Source of the DNA: Thermodesulfobacteriota bacterium
GTDB taxonomy: Bacteria > Thermosulfidibacterota > Thermosulfidibacteria > Thermosulfidibacterales > B14-G1
Direction of reading: 5' to 3'
DNA length: 40,199 nucleotides
Assembly: GCA_024274915.1 (NCBI GenBank)
Contig: JAJSAC010000062.1
Coordinates: forward strand, 1 to 40,199
Shown here: piece after piece, positions 1 to 8,127 of the stretch
Numbering within the stretch: the stretch's first letter is position 1
Layout: every line of letters starts with the position of its first letter
Notes under the pieces: model-generated
Told to the model about the DNA's origin: nothing
Database searches by the model: none
The model's input: only the letters and a program-made list of their open reading frames with translations
Program-made: the position numbers and the translations under genes

Positions 1-151
1 AGTGAAAGGGCGGGGCATTCCTCCCTTGCCCATGGCTGATAGCTGATGGCTCATGGCTGATAGCAACTATGAGCTATGAACCATGAACTACGAGCTATGA
101 GCTATCATCTCTGCGGTCGGAACCTAAGGGTAAAACTGGGGGAAGTCCTGG
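1..151 (+). repeat. Inverted-repeat element, copy A (left part outside window)
   Basis: First of three copies of a non-coding element. The start lies outside the window. The inner arm GGGCGGGGC is at 8-16. The core at 31-108 consists of 7-bp units: five CATGGCT/GATAGCT-type units (31-65), then five CTATGAG-type units (67-101), which are roughly their reverse complement. The outer end GGGGAAGTCCTG reaches about 150. Compared with copies B and C it lacks 15 bp carrying the right inner arm GCCCCGCCC. It lies immediately upstream of the tetR promoter. Confidence 0.85.
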
Positions 152-163
152 TACAAGCCCCCA

Positions 164-206
164 TTGACAGGGCCCTTCATCCCTGTTACAAACCGACTGG
201 TCAGTC
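164..206 (+). promoter_or_regulatory. tetR-RND operon promoter with candidate TetR operator
   Basis: A TTGACA -35 (164-169) is followed after 17 bp by TACAAA (187-192), a fair sigma70-type -10. Directly downstream is GACTG-GT-CAGTC (195-206), a perfect 5-bp inverted repeat with a 2-bp spacer at the expected transcription start. This position and symmetry suit an autoregulatory operator for the TetR protein encoded 14 bp downstream. The ribosome site GGGGGGAAG precedes the ATG at 221. Confidence 0.6.
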
Positions 207-220
207 TATAAGGGGGGAAG

Positions 221-829
221 ATGAAGAGAAGCCCCGAAGAGAAGCGAAAGGCTATCCTGGACGCTGCCCTGGCCTGCCTCATCGAAAAGGGGTACCACGG
301 AGCCACCATGGACGAGATATGCGAAAGAGCCAAGGTCTCCAAGGGTGCTGCCTACTGGTATTTCAAGAGCAAGAAAGAGATCTTCCGAGACATCCTAGCC
401 CTCTACGCTCAGGAGCGTCTGAGTCTATTAGATGACCTCTTGAAGCAGAAGCCGGACCCCCAAAGGTTTCTCATAGCCCTCTTCGAAAAGGCCAGGGAGA
501 GGATGGAGAATTCGGAAAGGGTAGAAACCTACAGGGCCCTTTTGGAGTACTGGGCCTTTGCCGCCAGAGACCAGGAGGTGAAAGGGTGGATAGAAGAACT
601 ATACCAAAAGTACAAAGAGAAGCTCGCACCCCTTCTGGAGAGGGGCATGAAGGAAGGGGTGTTCAGAGTCCAAAGCCCAGACCAGGCCTTTTCCCTCATC
701 TCCCTGGTGCTCATCGGAGGAGGCGTAATCCCTCTGGTCAACGAGAACGTACTGGGCATCAGAAGAAACTGGGAAGAGATTGTAAAGGTCCTCATGAGGG
801 GACTGACAGGAATCGAAGGGGAACCATGA
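221..829 (+). CDS. TetR/AcrR-family transcriptional regulator
   Basis: 202-residue TetR-type repressor. The N-terminal DNA-binding domain is clear: the helix AILDAALACLIEKGYHGAT, then MDEICERAKVSKGAAYWYFKSK, with the recognition helix around residues 38-45. The remainder is an all-helical ligand-binding and dimerisation domain whose ligand cannot be predicted. It is the first gene of the efflux operon: its stop codon overlaps the ATG of the membrane fusion protein (ATGA, 826-829). It probably represses its own operon through the GACTGGTCAGTC site at 195-206 and is released by a pump substrate. The start at 221 has a strong purine-rich ribosome site. The family call is secure; target and ligand are inferred from position. 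Confidence 0.93.
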   Translation: MKRSPEEKRKAILDAALACLIEKGYHGATMDEICERAKVSKGAAYWYFKSKKEIFRDILALYAQERLSLLDDLLKQKPDPQRFLIALFEKARERMENSERVETYRALLEYWAFAARDQEVKGWIEELYQKYKEKLAPLLERGMKEGVFRVQSPDQAFSLISLVLIGGGVIPLVNENVLGIRRNWEEIVKVLMRGLTGIEGEP

Positions 830-1902
830 TGCATAAGAGCTTTCCACTGCTAATTCTGGCCTTGTTGCTTCTCCCTGGAACTGTCCTCGCCCAAAAGAAG
901 AAGGCGTCTTTTCCTCCTGCCCTGGTGATAACCGTCCCCGTCAGAATGGAGAAAGTGAGTCCTACTGCCCCTTACTCGGGTACGGTCCATTTCAAGGATG
1001 TCTCAGAAGTAGCAGCCGAAGTGACCGGCAAAGTGGACAGGGTCTTCTTCCAAGAAGGGCTTAAGGTGAAAAAGGGAGAACCCCTGGTGATCCTGGACTC
1101 CCAGATCCTACGAAAGGAGCTGGCCTCGGCCAAGGGTGCCTTGGAGGAAGCCCAAGTGGAGCTGGAAAAAGCCAGGATAGACTTGCAGAGAATTGAAGCC
1201 CTTTATAAGCGCCAGGGGGCTTCCCGCCAACTCTACGACAACTACCTGTACAAGGTGAAGGCTCTGGAAAAGAAGGTGGCTGCTCTGGAGGCCTCCCATG
1301 GCAAGCTCACAGTGATGCTGAAAAAGAAGACTATACGGGCCCCCTTTGACGGGGTGGTGATAAAGAGAAAGGTAGATGTGGGAGAGTGGATGACCGAAGG
1401 CTCGGTGTGCGCAGTGGTGGGGAGATTTTCTCCCGCAGAGGTGGTAGTCTCCGTACCATCCAAGTATTTGAAATATCTAAAATCCGGGGCCTCTATACCC
1501 CTCACCATCCCTTCTGTGTCCAAGGAAACCATCAGGGGCCAACTGTTCTCCATCATCCCCCTTGGAGACGTGGCTTCCAGGACATTTCCCGTGAAGATCC
1601 GGCTGGCCAACCATCAGGGACTCTACCTGGACGGTATGGAGGCCAGAGTTCAGATCCCCGTGGGCCCCAAGGGGAAAGCCCTTGTAGTGAGCAGAGACGC
1701 CATAGTCTCCTTCCAGGGAGGTACTTTTGTTTTCACCGTTGCCCAGGGCAGGGCCCAAATCCTCCACGTAAAGGTGAAAGGCTATTTTGGAGACCTGGCC
1801 CTGATAGAAGGCAGAAACTTGAAACCGGGTATACCCGTGGTCATAAGGGGAAACGAAAGATTGCGGCCAGGACAACCCGTCAAAGTAGCCAACAAGAGGT
1901 GA
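826..1902 (+). CDS. RND efflux membrane fusion protein (periplasmic adaptor)
   Basis: About 358 residues. It begins with a signal peptide (MMHKSFPLLILALLLLPG, cleavage near VLA-Q), so the mature protein is periplasmic. A biotinyl-lipoyl half-motif (EVAAEVTGKVDRVFFQEG, LKVKKGEPLV) precedes a helical hairpin (about residues 95-160). The second half-motif (KKTIRAPFDGVV) and the beta-barrel and membrane-proximal domains follow. This is the HlyD/AcrA adaptor that links an inner-membrane RND pump to TolC. The start is one of two adjacent ATGs (826 or 829); 826 overlaps the tetR stop and implies translational coupling. An open frame extends upstream inside tetR but is not coding. The pump gene starts 2 bp after its stop. 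Confidence 0.93.
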   Translation: MMHKSFPLLILALLLLPGTVLAQKKKASFPPALVITVPVRMEKVSPTAPYSGTVHFKDVSEVAAEVTGKVDRVFFQEGLKVKKGEPLVILDSQILRKELASAKGALEEAQVELEKARIDLQRIEALYKRQGASRQLYDNYLYKVKALEKKVAALEASHGKLTVMLKKKTIRAPFDGVVIKRKVDVGEWMTEGSVCAVVGRFSPAEVVVSVPSKYLKYLKSGASIPLTIPSVSKETIRGQLFSIIPLGDVASRTFPVKIRLANHQGLYLDGMEARVQIPVGPKGKALVVSRDAIVSFQGGTFVFTVAQGRAQILHVKVKGYFGDLALIEGRNLKPGIPVVIRGNERLRPGQPVKVANKR

Positions 1903-1903
1903 G

Positions 1904-4900
1904 ATGGATTTAATAGCCCTCTCCATTAGGAAGCCCGTCACTGTAGCGGTAGGAGTGATCCTGGTGGTTCTCTTCGGAATCATAGGGTTAAAATCCCTCC
2001 CCTATCAGCTCACCCCCGATGTCACAGCTCCCGAGATTACCGTCACCACCATATGGCCTGGAGCCACACCCTACGAAATAGAGCAGAACATCATCGAAAA
2101 ACAGGAAAACGCCCTAAAAGGCATCAGGGGGCTCACCCTCATGGAGAGCCACTGCTACAACGGACGGGGAGACATCACCCTCACCTTCAAAGTGGGCACT
2201 GACCTGGACGCTGCCCTCCTCAGGGTGTCCAACAAGCTGGACGAAGTACCCAAATATCCAGAAAACGTGGAAAAGCCCGTGATAAAGGCCACGGGAGCCA
2301 GCTCTTCCCCCGTCATCTGGCTCACCCTCAAAACCCTCCCCGGCAATAAAAAGGGCATCAACACTTACAAAACCTATTTCGAAGACGAAGTGCGACAGTA
2401 CCTAGAAAGGGTGGAAGGAGTGGGAGACCTCTTCGTCTTCGGTGGCAGGGAGACGGAGATTCACGTCAACGTGGACCCCGTGAAACTGGCGGCCCACCGC
2501 CTCACTATCTCTCGAGTGGCCGAAAGAATCAGGGAAGGGAACCAAAACATCTCAGCAGGCCTCATGGACGTGGGTAAGAAGAGCTTTCGGGTGAGGACCA
2601 CAGGGCAGTACAGGAAGCCCCAGGACCTCTACTCCTTGGTGCTGAAAGACACGGAGGACAAAAGGGTCTTCTTGAAAGACGTGGCCAAGGTCACCACGGG
2701 CTATGAGGTTCTCCACCAATCGGTGATGCAGAACGGTGCTACTGTCATTGCCATCGGGGTAAAGAGGGAGCCTGGTGCCAACGTCCTCACCCTCACCCAA
2801 GAGATGAAAAAGGTGGTAAAAAAGCTAAACAGGGGGAAGCTCAAAGAGAAAGGCCTCTATCTGGACTGGGTCTACGACCAAACCCCTTACATCCACAGTG
2901 CCATCGGCCTGGTGAAGAAAAACATTGTCATTGGAGGGCTGTTGGCCATAGTAGTACTCCTCCTCTTCCTCAGAAGCATCCCTCCCACCCTAGTGGTGGC
3001 CACGGCCATCCCCATTTCGGCCATAGGAACCTTCATCTTCATGTGGCTCCTGGGTAGGAACCTTAACGTGGTGAGTCTAGCGGGCATCTCTTTTGCCGTG
3101 GGCATGTTGGTAGACAACGCCATTGTGGTCCTGGAAAACATCGACCGACACCGGAAGATGGGCAAGTCCGCCTTCGAAGCCGCCTACCGCGGCACCACCG
3201 AGGTATGGGGAGCCGTCCTGGCCTCTACGGCCACCACCGTGGCAGTCTTCCTCCCTGTCATATTCATGAAGGAAGAAGCAGGCCAGCTCTTCAAGGACAT
3301 CGCCATCGCCGTCACCTTCTCCGTCACCCTCAGTCTCCTGGTCTCCGTCACCGTCATCCCCATGCTCAGCAACAAACTCTACTCTTGGGCCAGAGAGAAA
3401 GGACTACCCCCCATAAAAAGGGACCCCCTCTCCAAGCTTGGGGCTTGGGCCGTAAGCGCCATCATGAGAGCGGCCCGGTTCTCCACCAAAAACCCGAGAA
3501 CCAGGATAGCCACCGTAGCCTTTCTCACCCTCTTCTCCATCGTCTCATCGATACTCCTTCTTCCCAAGATGGAGTACCTGCCCAAAGGCAATAGAAACCT
3601 AGTTCTGGGAATTCTCATTCCACCCCCAGGCTACTCCTACCAGGAGAGGCGGAGGATGGGGGAATTCATCTTCAAAGTGTCCAAGCCCTACTTCCAGAAG
3701 GGGGGCAAAGACGGTGTGCCCCAGATCAGGAACATCTTTTTTGTGGCCTCGGAGAGGCTTACCCTTTTCGGGGCCGTGGCCCAGGACATGAGGAAGGTGA
3801 AGGGTATTCTGCCCCTGTGCCAGAGAATGATTCGCGGCATCCCCGGGGTTTTCGGCGTGGTGACCCAAATGGGCATCTTTGAAACCAGGTTGGGCCGGGG
3901 CCGGACGGTGGTAGTGAACGTGACGGGACAGCACCTAGACAGCCTAGTCACCGCCTCAAGAAACATATTCGGCACGATCTCCAAGAGAATCCCAGGTGCC
4001 CAGATCAGACCCGTTCCCTCCCTGGAAGTGGCCTATCCCGAGGCCAATTTCGTCCCAAACAGGGAGAGGCTGGCGGCAAACGGCCTCTCCGCCCAGGATC
4101 TGGGAATAGTCCTAGATGTCCTCATGGATGGCAGAAAAGTGGATGAATTCAAACGGCCAGGTCTCACATCCTTGGACCTCATCCTCACCGGGGTAGGGAA
4201 AGGGACCAGGACTCCCGAAGATCTGGCCAACACTCTCATCACCACACCCCGAGGGGAACTTATCCCCATAAACTCCCTGTCAAGGCTCGTCTACCGGCAA
4301 GGTCTCACTGAGATCTACCATGTAGAGAGGAAGAGGGCCTTCTCATTGGAGGTGACCCCACCCGAGAACCTACCGGTGCAGCAGGCCATGGAGATTATCA
4401 ACAGGGATGTCATATCCACCCTGAAAAAGGCGGGTAAACTCCATGGGGTAGACGTCTTTCTAGGGGGAGTGGCCGACAAGCTCACGCAGGCCAGGAAAGC
4501 CCTCCAAGGGAATTTCATCCTGGCAGCCATCATCGTCTATCTCCTCATGTCCGCCCTCTTCGAAAACTTCCTCTATCCATTCATTATCCTCTTTTCCGTG
4601 CCCCTAGCGGCGGCAGGAGGGTTTATAGGACTAAAACTGGAGAACATTTTCATTGCCTCCCAGCCCCTGGATATCCTCACCATGCTAGGATTTGTGATCC
4701 TCATTGGCGTGGTGGTGAACAACGCCATACTCATTGTCAATCAGGCCCTCAACAATGTGCGGTATGAGGGCTTAAAAGGGCAGGAAGCTATCATGGAATC
4801 GGTGAAAACCAGGATCAGGCCCATCTTTATGAGCGCTGCCACCAGCATCTTCGGCATGCTGCCCTTGGTGGTAGCCCCCGGCGCCGGCTCCGAGCTCTAT

Positions 4901-5032
4901 AGGGGCCTGGGGAGCGTGGTCCTGGGAGGCCTGGCCCTCTCCACTATCTTCACCCTCTTTGTCATACCCGCCCTCCTGGCCTTCTTTATAGAAAGAGAGA
5001 AACCCATAAGGAGGGAAAACGGTGAAGGTTAA
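1904..5032 (+). CDS. RND-family efflux pump permease (AcrB/MdtB superfamily)
   Basis: 1042 residues, the normal length for the family. The architecture is TM1 (about residues 12-30), a large periplasmic loop, a TM2-7 block (about 335-540), a second periplasmic loop, and TM8-12 (about 860-1030). The TM4 motif GMLVDNAIVVLENI places D404-N405 where AcrB has Asp-Asp. The TM10 motif GVVVNNAILIVNQ has Asn at the position of AcrB Lys940. This single-Asp, no-Lys relay occurs in many RND pumps outside the classical AcrB group. It is a proton-driven inner-membrane exporter of drugs, lipids or other amphiphiles; the substrate is unknown. It sits between its adaptor and its TolC partner, overlapping the TolC gene by 11 bp. 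Confidence 0.95.
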   Translation: MDLIALSIRKPVTVAVGVILVVLFGIIGLKSLPYQLTPDVTAPEITVTTIWPGATPYEIEQNIIEKQENALKGIRGLTLMESHCYNGRGDITLTFKVGTDLDAALLRVSNKLDEVPKYPENVEKPVIKATGASSSPVIWLTLKTLPGNKKGINTYKTYFEDEVRQYLERVEGVGDLFVFGGRETEIHVNVDPVKLAAHRLTISRVAERIREGNQNISAGLMDVGKKSFRVRTTGQYRKPQDLYSLVLKDTEDKRVFLKDVAKVTTGYEVLHQSVMQNGATVIAIGVKREPGANVLTLTQEMKKVVKKLNRGKLKEKGLYLDWVYDQTPYIHSAIGLVKKNIVIGGLLAIVVLLLFLRSIPPTLVVATAIPISAIGTFIFMWLLGRNLNVVSLAGISFAVGMLVDNAIVVLENIDRHRKMGKSAFEAAYRGTTEVWGAVLASTATTVAVFLPVIFMKEEAGQLFKDIAIAVTFSVTLSLLVSVTVIPMLSNKLYSWAREKGLPPIKRDPLSKLGAWAVSAIMRAARFSTKNPRTRIATVAFLTLFSIVSSILLLPKMEYLPKGNRNLVLGILIPPPGYSYQERRRMGEFIFKVSKPYFQKGGKDGVPQIRNIFFVASERLTLFGAVAQDMRKVKGILPLCQRMIRGIPGVFGVVTQMGIFETRLGRGRTVVVNVTGQHLDSLVTASRNIFGTISKRIPGAQIRPVPSLEVAYPEANFVPNRERLAANGLSAQDLGIVLDVLMDGRKVDEFKRPGLTSLDLILTGVGKGTRTPEDLANTLITTPRGELIPINSLSRLVYRQGLTEIYHVERKRAFSLEVTPPENLPVQQAMEIINRDVISTLKKAGKLHGVDVFLGGVADKLTQARKALQGNFILAAIIVYLLMSALFENFLYPFIILFSVPLAAAGGFIGLKLENIFIASQPLDILTMLGFVILIGVVVNNAILIVNQALNNVRYEGLKGQEAIMESVKTRIRPIFMSAATSIFGMLPLVVAPGAGSELYRGLGSVVLGGLALSTIFTLFVIPALLAFFIEREKPIRRENGEG

Positions 5033-6368
5033 AAGCAGGATTCTGACAGTCATCATCCTCTTGTGGATCCTTGCTCCCGTGACTCGAGGCTGGACTACCC
5101 CCCTAGAGAACTGCATAAAAACGGCCGTAGAAAAAAGGGCTTTGGTGAAACAGTACCAGTACCAGGTGAAGGCCTTTCGGGAAAAGGAGAGGGCCGCCAG
5201 GGCCGGCTTTCTCCCCAGCTTGGATCTCACCTATTCCATAGACTGGAGCCACGTGAAGGGTGCCTACCAATACGAGGGGGAAAGCACGGGAGCAGGGGGA
5301 GGCTACAGCCCTTCGGGAACCTATGGCTACAGCGAAACAGAGACCCGATCCACCTTCACTGCCACCCTATCCTACAACCTCTTCCGAGGCTTTGGAGATT
5401 ACCGGGCCCTCAAGGCCGCCAAATACAACACCCAGGCCCAGAGATACCTTTTATCTGCCCAAATAGCGGACATCACCTATCAAGTGAAAGAGGCTTACAT
5501 AGAGGCCTTGAGGGCCAAAAGCCACCTGAGGGTTTCCATGGACGCCGTGAAACTCCTGGACAAACAGTACGAGGACGCCCTCATAAAGTACCAAGTGGGG
5601 CTCATCACCAAAAGAGACCTCCTTAAAGTGGAAGTAGAGCTGGAATCGGCCAGACAGGACCTCCTTACGTCAAAGACCAACCTGAAAAAGGCCCTAGATA
5701 CCTTGAAGAGGACCATGGGAGTGCCCTTCAGCCAGGAGGTACTGGTGGAGGAAGTCTCCCTCCCCCCACTGGACGTGGAAGACTTCGAAGGGCTGAAAAG
5801 ACAGCTCTTCAGCAACAGAAGCGAGATCAGATACTACCAAAACCTGGTAGCCTCCCTGGAGGAGGAGAAGAGATCCAGGAGAGCCGCCTATTTCCCCAGC
5901 ATTGATCTCAGCCTCTCTTACGGGAAATGGGGAGACGACTACTTTCTAAAAAGCACCAACAACGGCCTGGATTACCAAACCAGGGCCATGGTGACCGTAA
6001 AGTGGAACCTGTTCAACGGATTGAGAGACTACGCCATGGTACGGGAGGCCCAATTCAAGAAGATGGCCGCGGCCAAGGAACTCCAGGAAGTGGAGAAAGA
6101 CTTGGCATTACAGCTAAGACACGCCATAGAAGACTACCTGGTGGCCAAGGACAGGCTGAAAGTGGCGGTCAAAGCCTTAGACGAAGCCAAGGAACACTAC
6201 AGGGTCACCCACGAGGCCTACCAGAACGGGCTGGCAGATACGACAGATCTCCTAGACGCCCGCTACCTCCTTACCAAAGCCAAAGACCGCTATGCCGATG
6301 CCCACTACGACATCCAGCTAGCCATCGCCACCATAGAAAGGATCCTGGAGATTAGGGACGAGCGCTGA
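5022..6368 (+). CDS. TolC-family outer membrane efflux protein
   Basis: 448 residues starting from GTG at 5022, inside the end of the pump gene. An N-terminal signal sequence (KSRILTVIILLWILAPVTRG) is followed by two homologous halves rich in long amphipathic helices. Both halves carry the characteristic outer membrane efflux repeat: SYNLFRGFGDYRALKAA (about residue 115) and KWNLFNGLRDYAMVREA (about residue 327). It forms the outer-membrane channel and periplasmic tunnel that completes the pump. It is the last gene of the operon and converges with the NIL-ferredoxin gene 85 bp away. I see no strong terminator between them, only a short AGAACT/AGTTCT stem near 6380. Confidence 0.94.
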   Translation: MKVKSRILTVIILLWILAPVTRGWTTPLENCIKTAVEKRALVKQYQYQVKAFREKERAARAGFLPSLDLTYSIDWSHVKGAYQYEGESTGAGGGYSPSGTYGYSETETRSTFTATLSYNLFRGFGDYRALKAAKYNTQAQRYLLSAQIADITYQVKEAYIEALRAKSHLRVSMDAVKLLDKQYEDALIKYQVGLITKRDLLKVEVELESARQDLLTSKTNLKKALDTLKRTMGVPFSQEVLVEEVSLPPLDVEDFEGLKRQLFSNRSEIRYYQNLVASLEEEKRSRRAAYFPSIDLSLSYGKWGDDYFLKSTNNGLDYQTRAMVTVKWNLFNGLRDYAMVREAQFKKMAAAKELQEVEKDLALQLRHAIEDYLVAKDRLKVAVKALDEAKEHYRVTHEAYQNGLADTTDLLDARYLLTKAKDRYADAHYDIQLAIATIERILEIRDER

Positions 6369-6453
6369 GCCTCTCCCAGAACTACTGAAGTTCTATGGCC
6401 TGGAAGCCTACCTTCCCAAACCTTTGGCCTTTAGCCTTTCACTTTCAGCCTTC

Positions 6454-6864
6454 TTAAAACTTGAGTTCTATGGCCCTGAAGGGGCAGACGGAGATGCAGA
6501 GTTCACAGCCTACGCACTTTTCTTTATCAAATACCACCTCCATGGTCTCCCTGTCTATGTGGAGGGCCTGGGTAGGGCAGATGGCGGTGCAGGCGCCGCA
6601 GTGGGTGCACCTCTCGTCATCTCGGGTGATATCAGCGGCCAGGTAGCGGACGCGAACCCCCAGATTTTTTAGGAACTCTATTCCCTTGTCGAAGTCTCCC
6701 TTCTCCCCGGAAAGCTCCAATATCATGATACCCTCCGACTTGGGGGTGACTTTGGCTTTCAAAATGTTGAACATAAGGTGGTGCCGGGAGTGGAGGGTAT
6801 AGATGACGGGTTGGTCCCAGGTATGCTTAGGGAACTCCAGGATCACCTTTTTGGACACTTTCAT
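6454..6864 (-). CDS. NIL domain plus 2[4Fe-4S] ferredoxin domain protein
   Basis: 136 residues. The N-terminal part (about 1-78) fits the small NIL substrate-binding-like fold also found in MetN transporters and in homocysteine/sulfur proteins of anaerobes. The C-terminal part is a bacterial-type ferredoxin with two complete clusters: Cys86-89-92-96 (CTHCGACTAICP) and Cys117-120-123-127 (CVGCELCISVCP). Such NIL-ferredoxins often accompany methionine or sulfur-insertion enzymes, but none is present here. It is the last gene of the U32 operon, 4 bp after the deacetylase-like gene. A role as electron donor to the U32 proteins is inference from linkage only. Confidence 0.9.
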   Translation of the reverse strand: MKVSKKVILEFPKHTWDQPVIYTLHSRHHLMFNILKAKVTPKSEGIMILELSGEKGDFDKGIEFLKNLGVRVRYLAADITRDDERCTHCGACTAICPTQALHIDRETMEVVFDKEKCVGCELCISVCPFRAIELKF

Positions 6865-6868
6865 GTCC

Positions 6869-7726
6869 CTAATCCTCTGTTAAGATGGCTATAACCCTAG
6901 GAATGATCCAGGTGGCCATCTCCCTCAATGCCCCTCCAGCCAAAACCACCTGGATCCTCTCCTGGCAAGCGGACCTGGCAGCCTCCTTGCAAGCCCTTCC
7001 TATCTCTAGAAAAACTCCCCTACTGAGGCCTAAGCTACCGTAATCCCCGAAGTAGGTGTCAAAACCAAAGTACCAGAAGAAAAGATCGGGTTTCCAGCTT
7101 ATAACCCTCTTCAAGGCCTTTTCCACGGTAGTGAGATAGACCCCGTCAGGATCACCCCCGTAGTAGACCTCCGTCACATCGTAGTCCACCTTGGTACCAT
7201 CGGCACTCTCCCACTCCCTATCGCAAAGACAGAGATGAAGTACGTCTGGATCGTCCATGAGCAGTTCCCGGGAACCGTCCCCATGATGGGCATCAGTATC
7301 CAGTATGGCGAAGCGCCGGGCCAATCCCTTCTCCCTCATGTTCACTATGGATATGACCACATCGTTGAAACAGCACGCGCCCCAAAAGTAGTTCTTCCCA
7401 GCATGGTGTCCTCCAGCCCCTATAAAGCAAAAGGCATTTGTAAACTCGCCCCTCATGATCCTCTCTGAAGCCTCCACCACCCCCCCTACCGAATGCCAGG
7501 CCGTGGAACAGAAGGGATCCCTCTTCACCATCTCTATCATCTCCGAAGTGTGGACTTTAAGAACAAGGGAGAGATCCACAGGTTTGCTTTCGAACACGAC
7601 CAGCTTTTCGCCTCTCTCTTGTAAGAGGGGATCTAAGGCCTCAGGGAAGTCGGCTAACCGGTTGCCCACCGTCATGTAACTCTTGCGACTAAAAGAAGGA
7701 TGGTAAAAGATGGCCGTTCTTTTCAA
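6869..7726 (-). CDS. Histone deacetylase-superfamily (AcuC-like) hydrolase
   Basis: 285 residues with the arginase/deacetylase fold. The active-site signatures GAGGHHAGKN (His107-His108) and ILDTDAHHGDG (zinc ligands Asp145 and His147) are present, and the third zinc ligand is Asp223 in GFDTYFGDYG. The C-terminal motif normally read EGGY is AGGALRE here, so the transition-state Tyr is replaced (Ala266), and the protein is shorter than typical AcuC. Bacterial relatives deacetylate acetyl-lysine, acetylpolyamines or other amides; the substrate here is unknown. It overlaps the thioesterase stop by 4 bp and is the fifth gene of the six-gene operon. It could be an amide or acyl hydrolase of the same pathway. 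The family call is firm, the activity uncertain. Confidence 0.88.
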   Translation of the reverse strand: MKRTAIFYHPSFSRKSYMTVGNRLADFPEALDPLLQERGEKLVVFESKPVDLSLVLKVHTSEMIEMVKRDPFCSTAWHSVGGVVEASERIMRGEFTNAFCFIGAGGHHAGKNYFWGACCFNDVVISIVNMREKGLARRFAILDTDAHHGDGSRELLMDDPDVLHLCLCDREWESADGTKVDYDVTEVYYGGDPDGVYLTTVEKALKRVISWKPDLFFWYFGFDTYFGDYGSLGLSRGVFLEIGRACKEAARSACQERIQVVLAGGALREMATWIIPRVIAILTED

Positions 7727-8124
7727 TCCTCCACCTCCAGGGCTTCCAGTTCCGGGGGTAGCCTCCTTGGTCTCCAGGCCCGGTCTATGGCTACCAGCAC
7801 CAGGTCTACACTACTTGAAAACTCCCCCATTTGCCAGAACTCCACCCTGAAGGTGATGGACGAATTACCTTTGGAAGCCAGGTGCACCCTGGCCTCCACT
7901 TCCATTCCATACTTTAAAGGCCTTCTGAACTCCCCTCCTGCCGCCACCACTGGAAGGCCCAGGTTCCTATCAGGATTCCTGAAAAGTTCTGAAGGCTCCA
8001 TTTCCTGGGCCCTAAAGAAGTCTTCCAAAGCCTGATGGGCGTATCTAAAGAGTGATACAAAATAGACCACTCCATAAGGATCCGTATCTCCAAACCTCAC
8101 CCAGAAAGAGGTCTTAAAAGGCAC
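7723..8124 (-). CDS. Acyl-CoA thioesterase, 4-hydroxybenzoyl-CoA thioesterase (hot-dog) family
   Basis: 133 residues, a single hot-dog domain. The N-terminal signature VRFGDTDPYGVVYFVSLFRY matches the 4HBT/YbgC group, with Asp15 as the likely catalytic residue. A central strand block (YGMEVEARVHLASKGNSSITF) completes the fold. Members hydrolyse aryl- or acyl-CoA. Its position between U32 genes and a deacetylase-like gene, opposite an aryl-CoA ligase, suggests release of a modified aromatic acid from CoA, but that is inference. It follows the upstream U32 gene by 3 bp and overlaps the next gene by 4 bp. Confidence 0.9.
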   Translation of the reverse strand: MPFKTSFWVRFGDTDPYGVVYFVSLFRYAHQALEDFFRAQEMEPSELFRNPDRNLGLPVVAAGGEFRRPLKYGMEVEARVHLASKGNSSITFRVEFWQMGEFSSSVDLVLVAIDRAWRPRRLPPELEALEVED

Positions 8125-8127
8125 GAA

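Noticed and set aside
31-108. CRISPR-like array from the repeated ATAGCTCATGG-type units
   Set aside because: Units are 7 bp, contiguous and without spacers, and the arms are mirror images; not CRISPR and no cas genes are present.
586-825. Upstream extension of the membrane fusion protein frame
   Set aside because: It lies within tetR in another frame; the real protein starts with a signal peptide at 826/829.
6380-6480. Duplicated GAGTTCTATGGCC-like sequence at the 3' end of the ferredoxin gene as a possible element
   Set aside because: Only about 14 bp are shared; it may be a small duplication of the gene end or chance.
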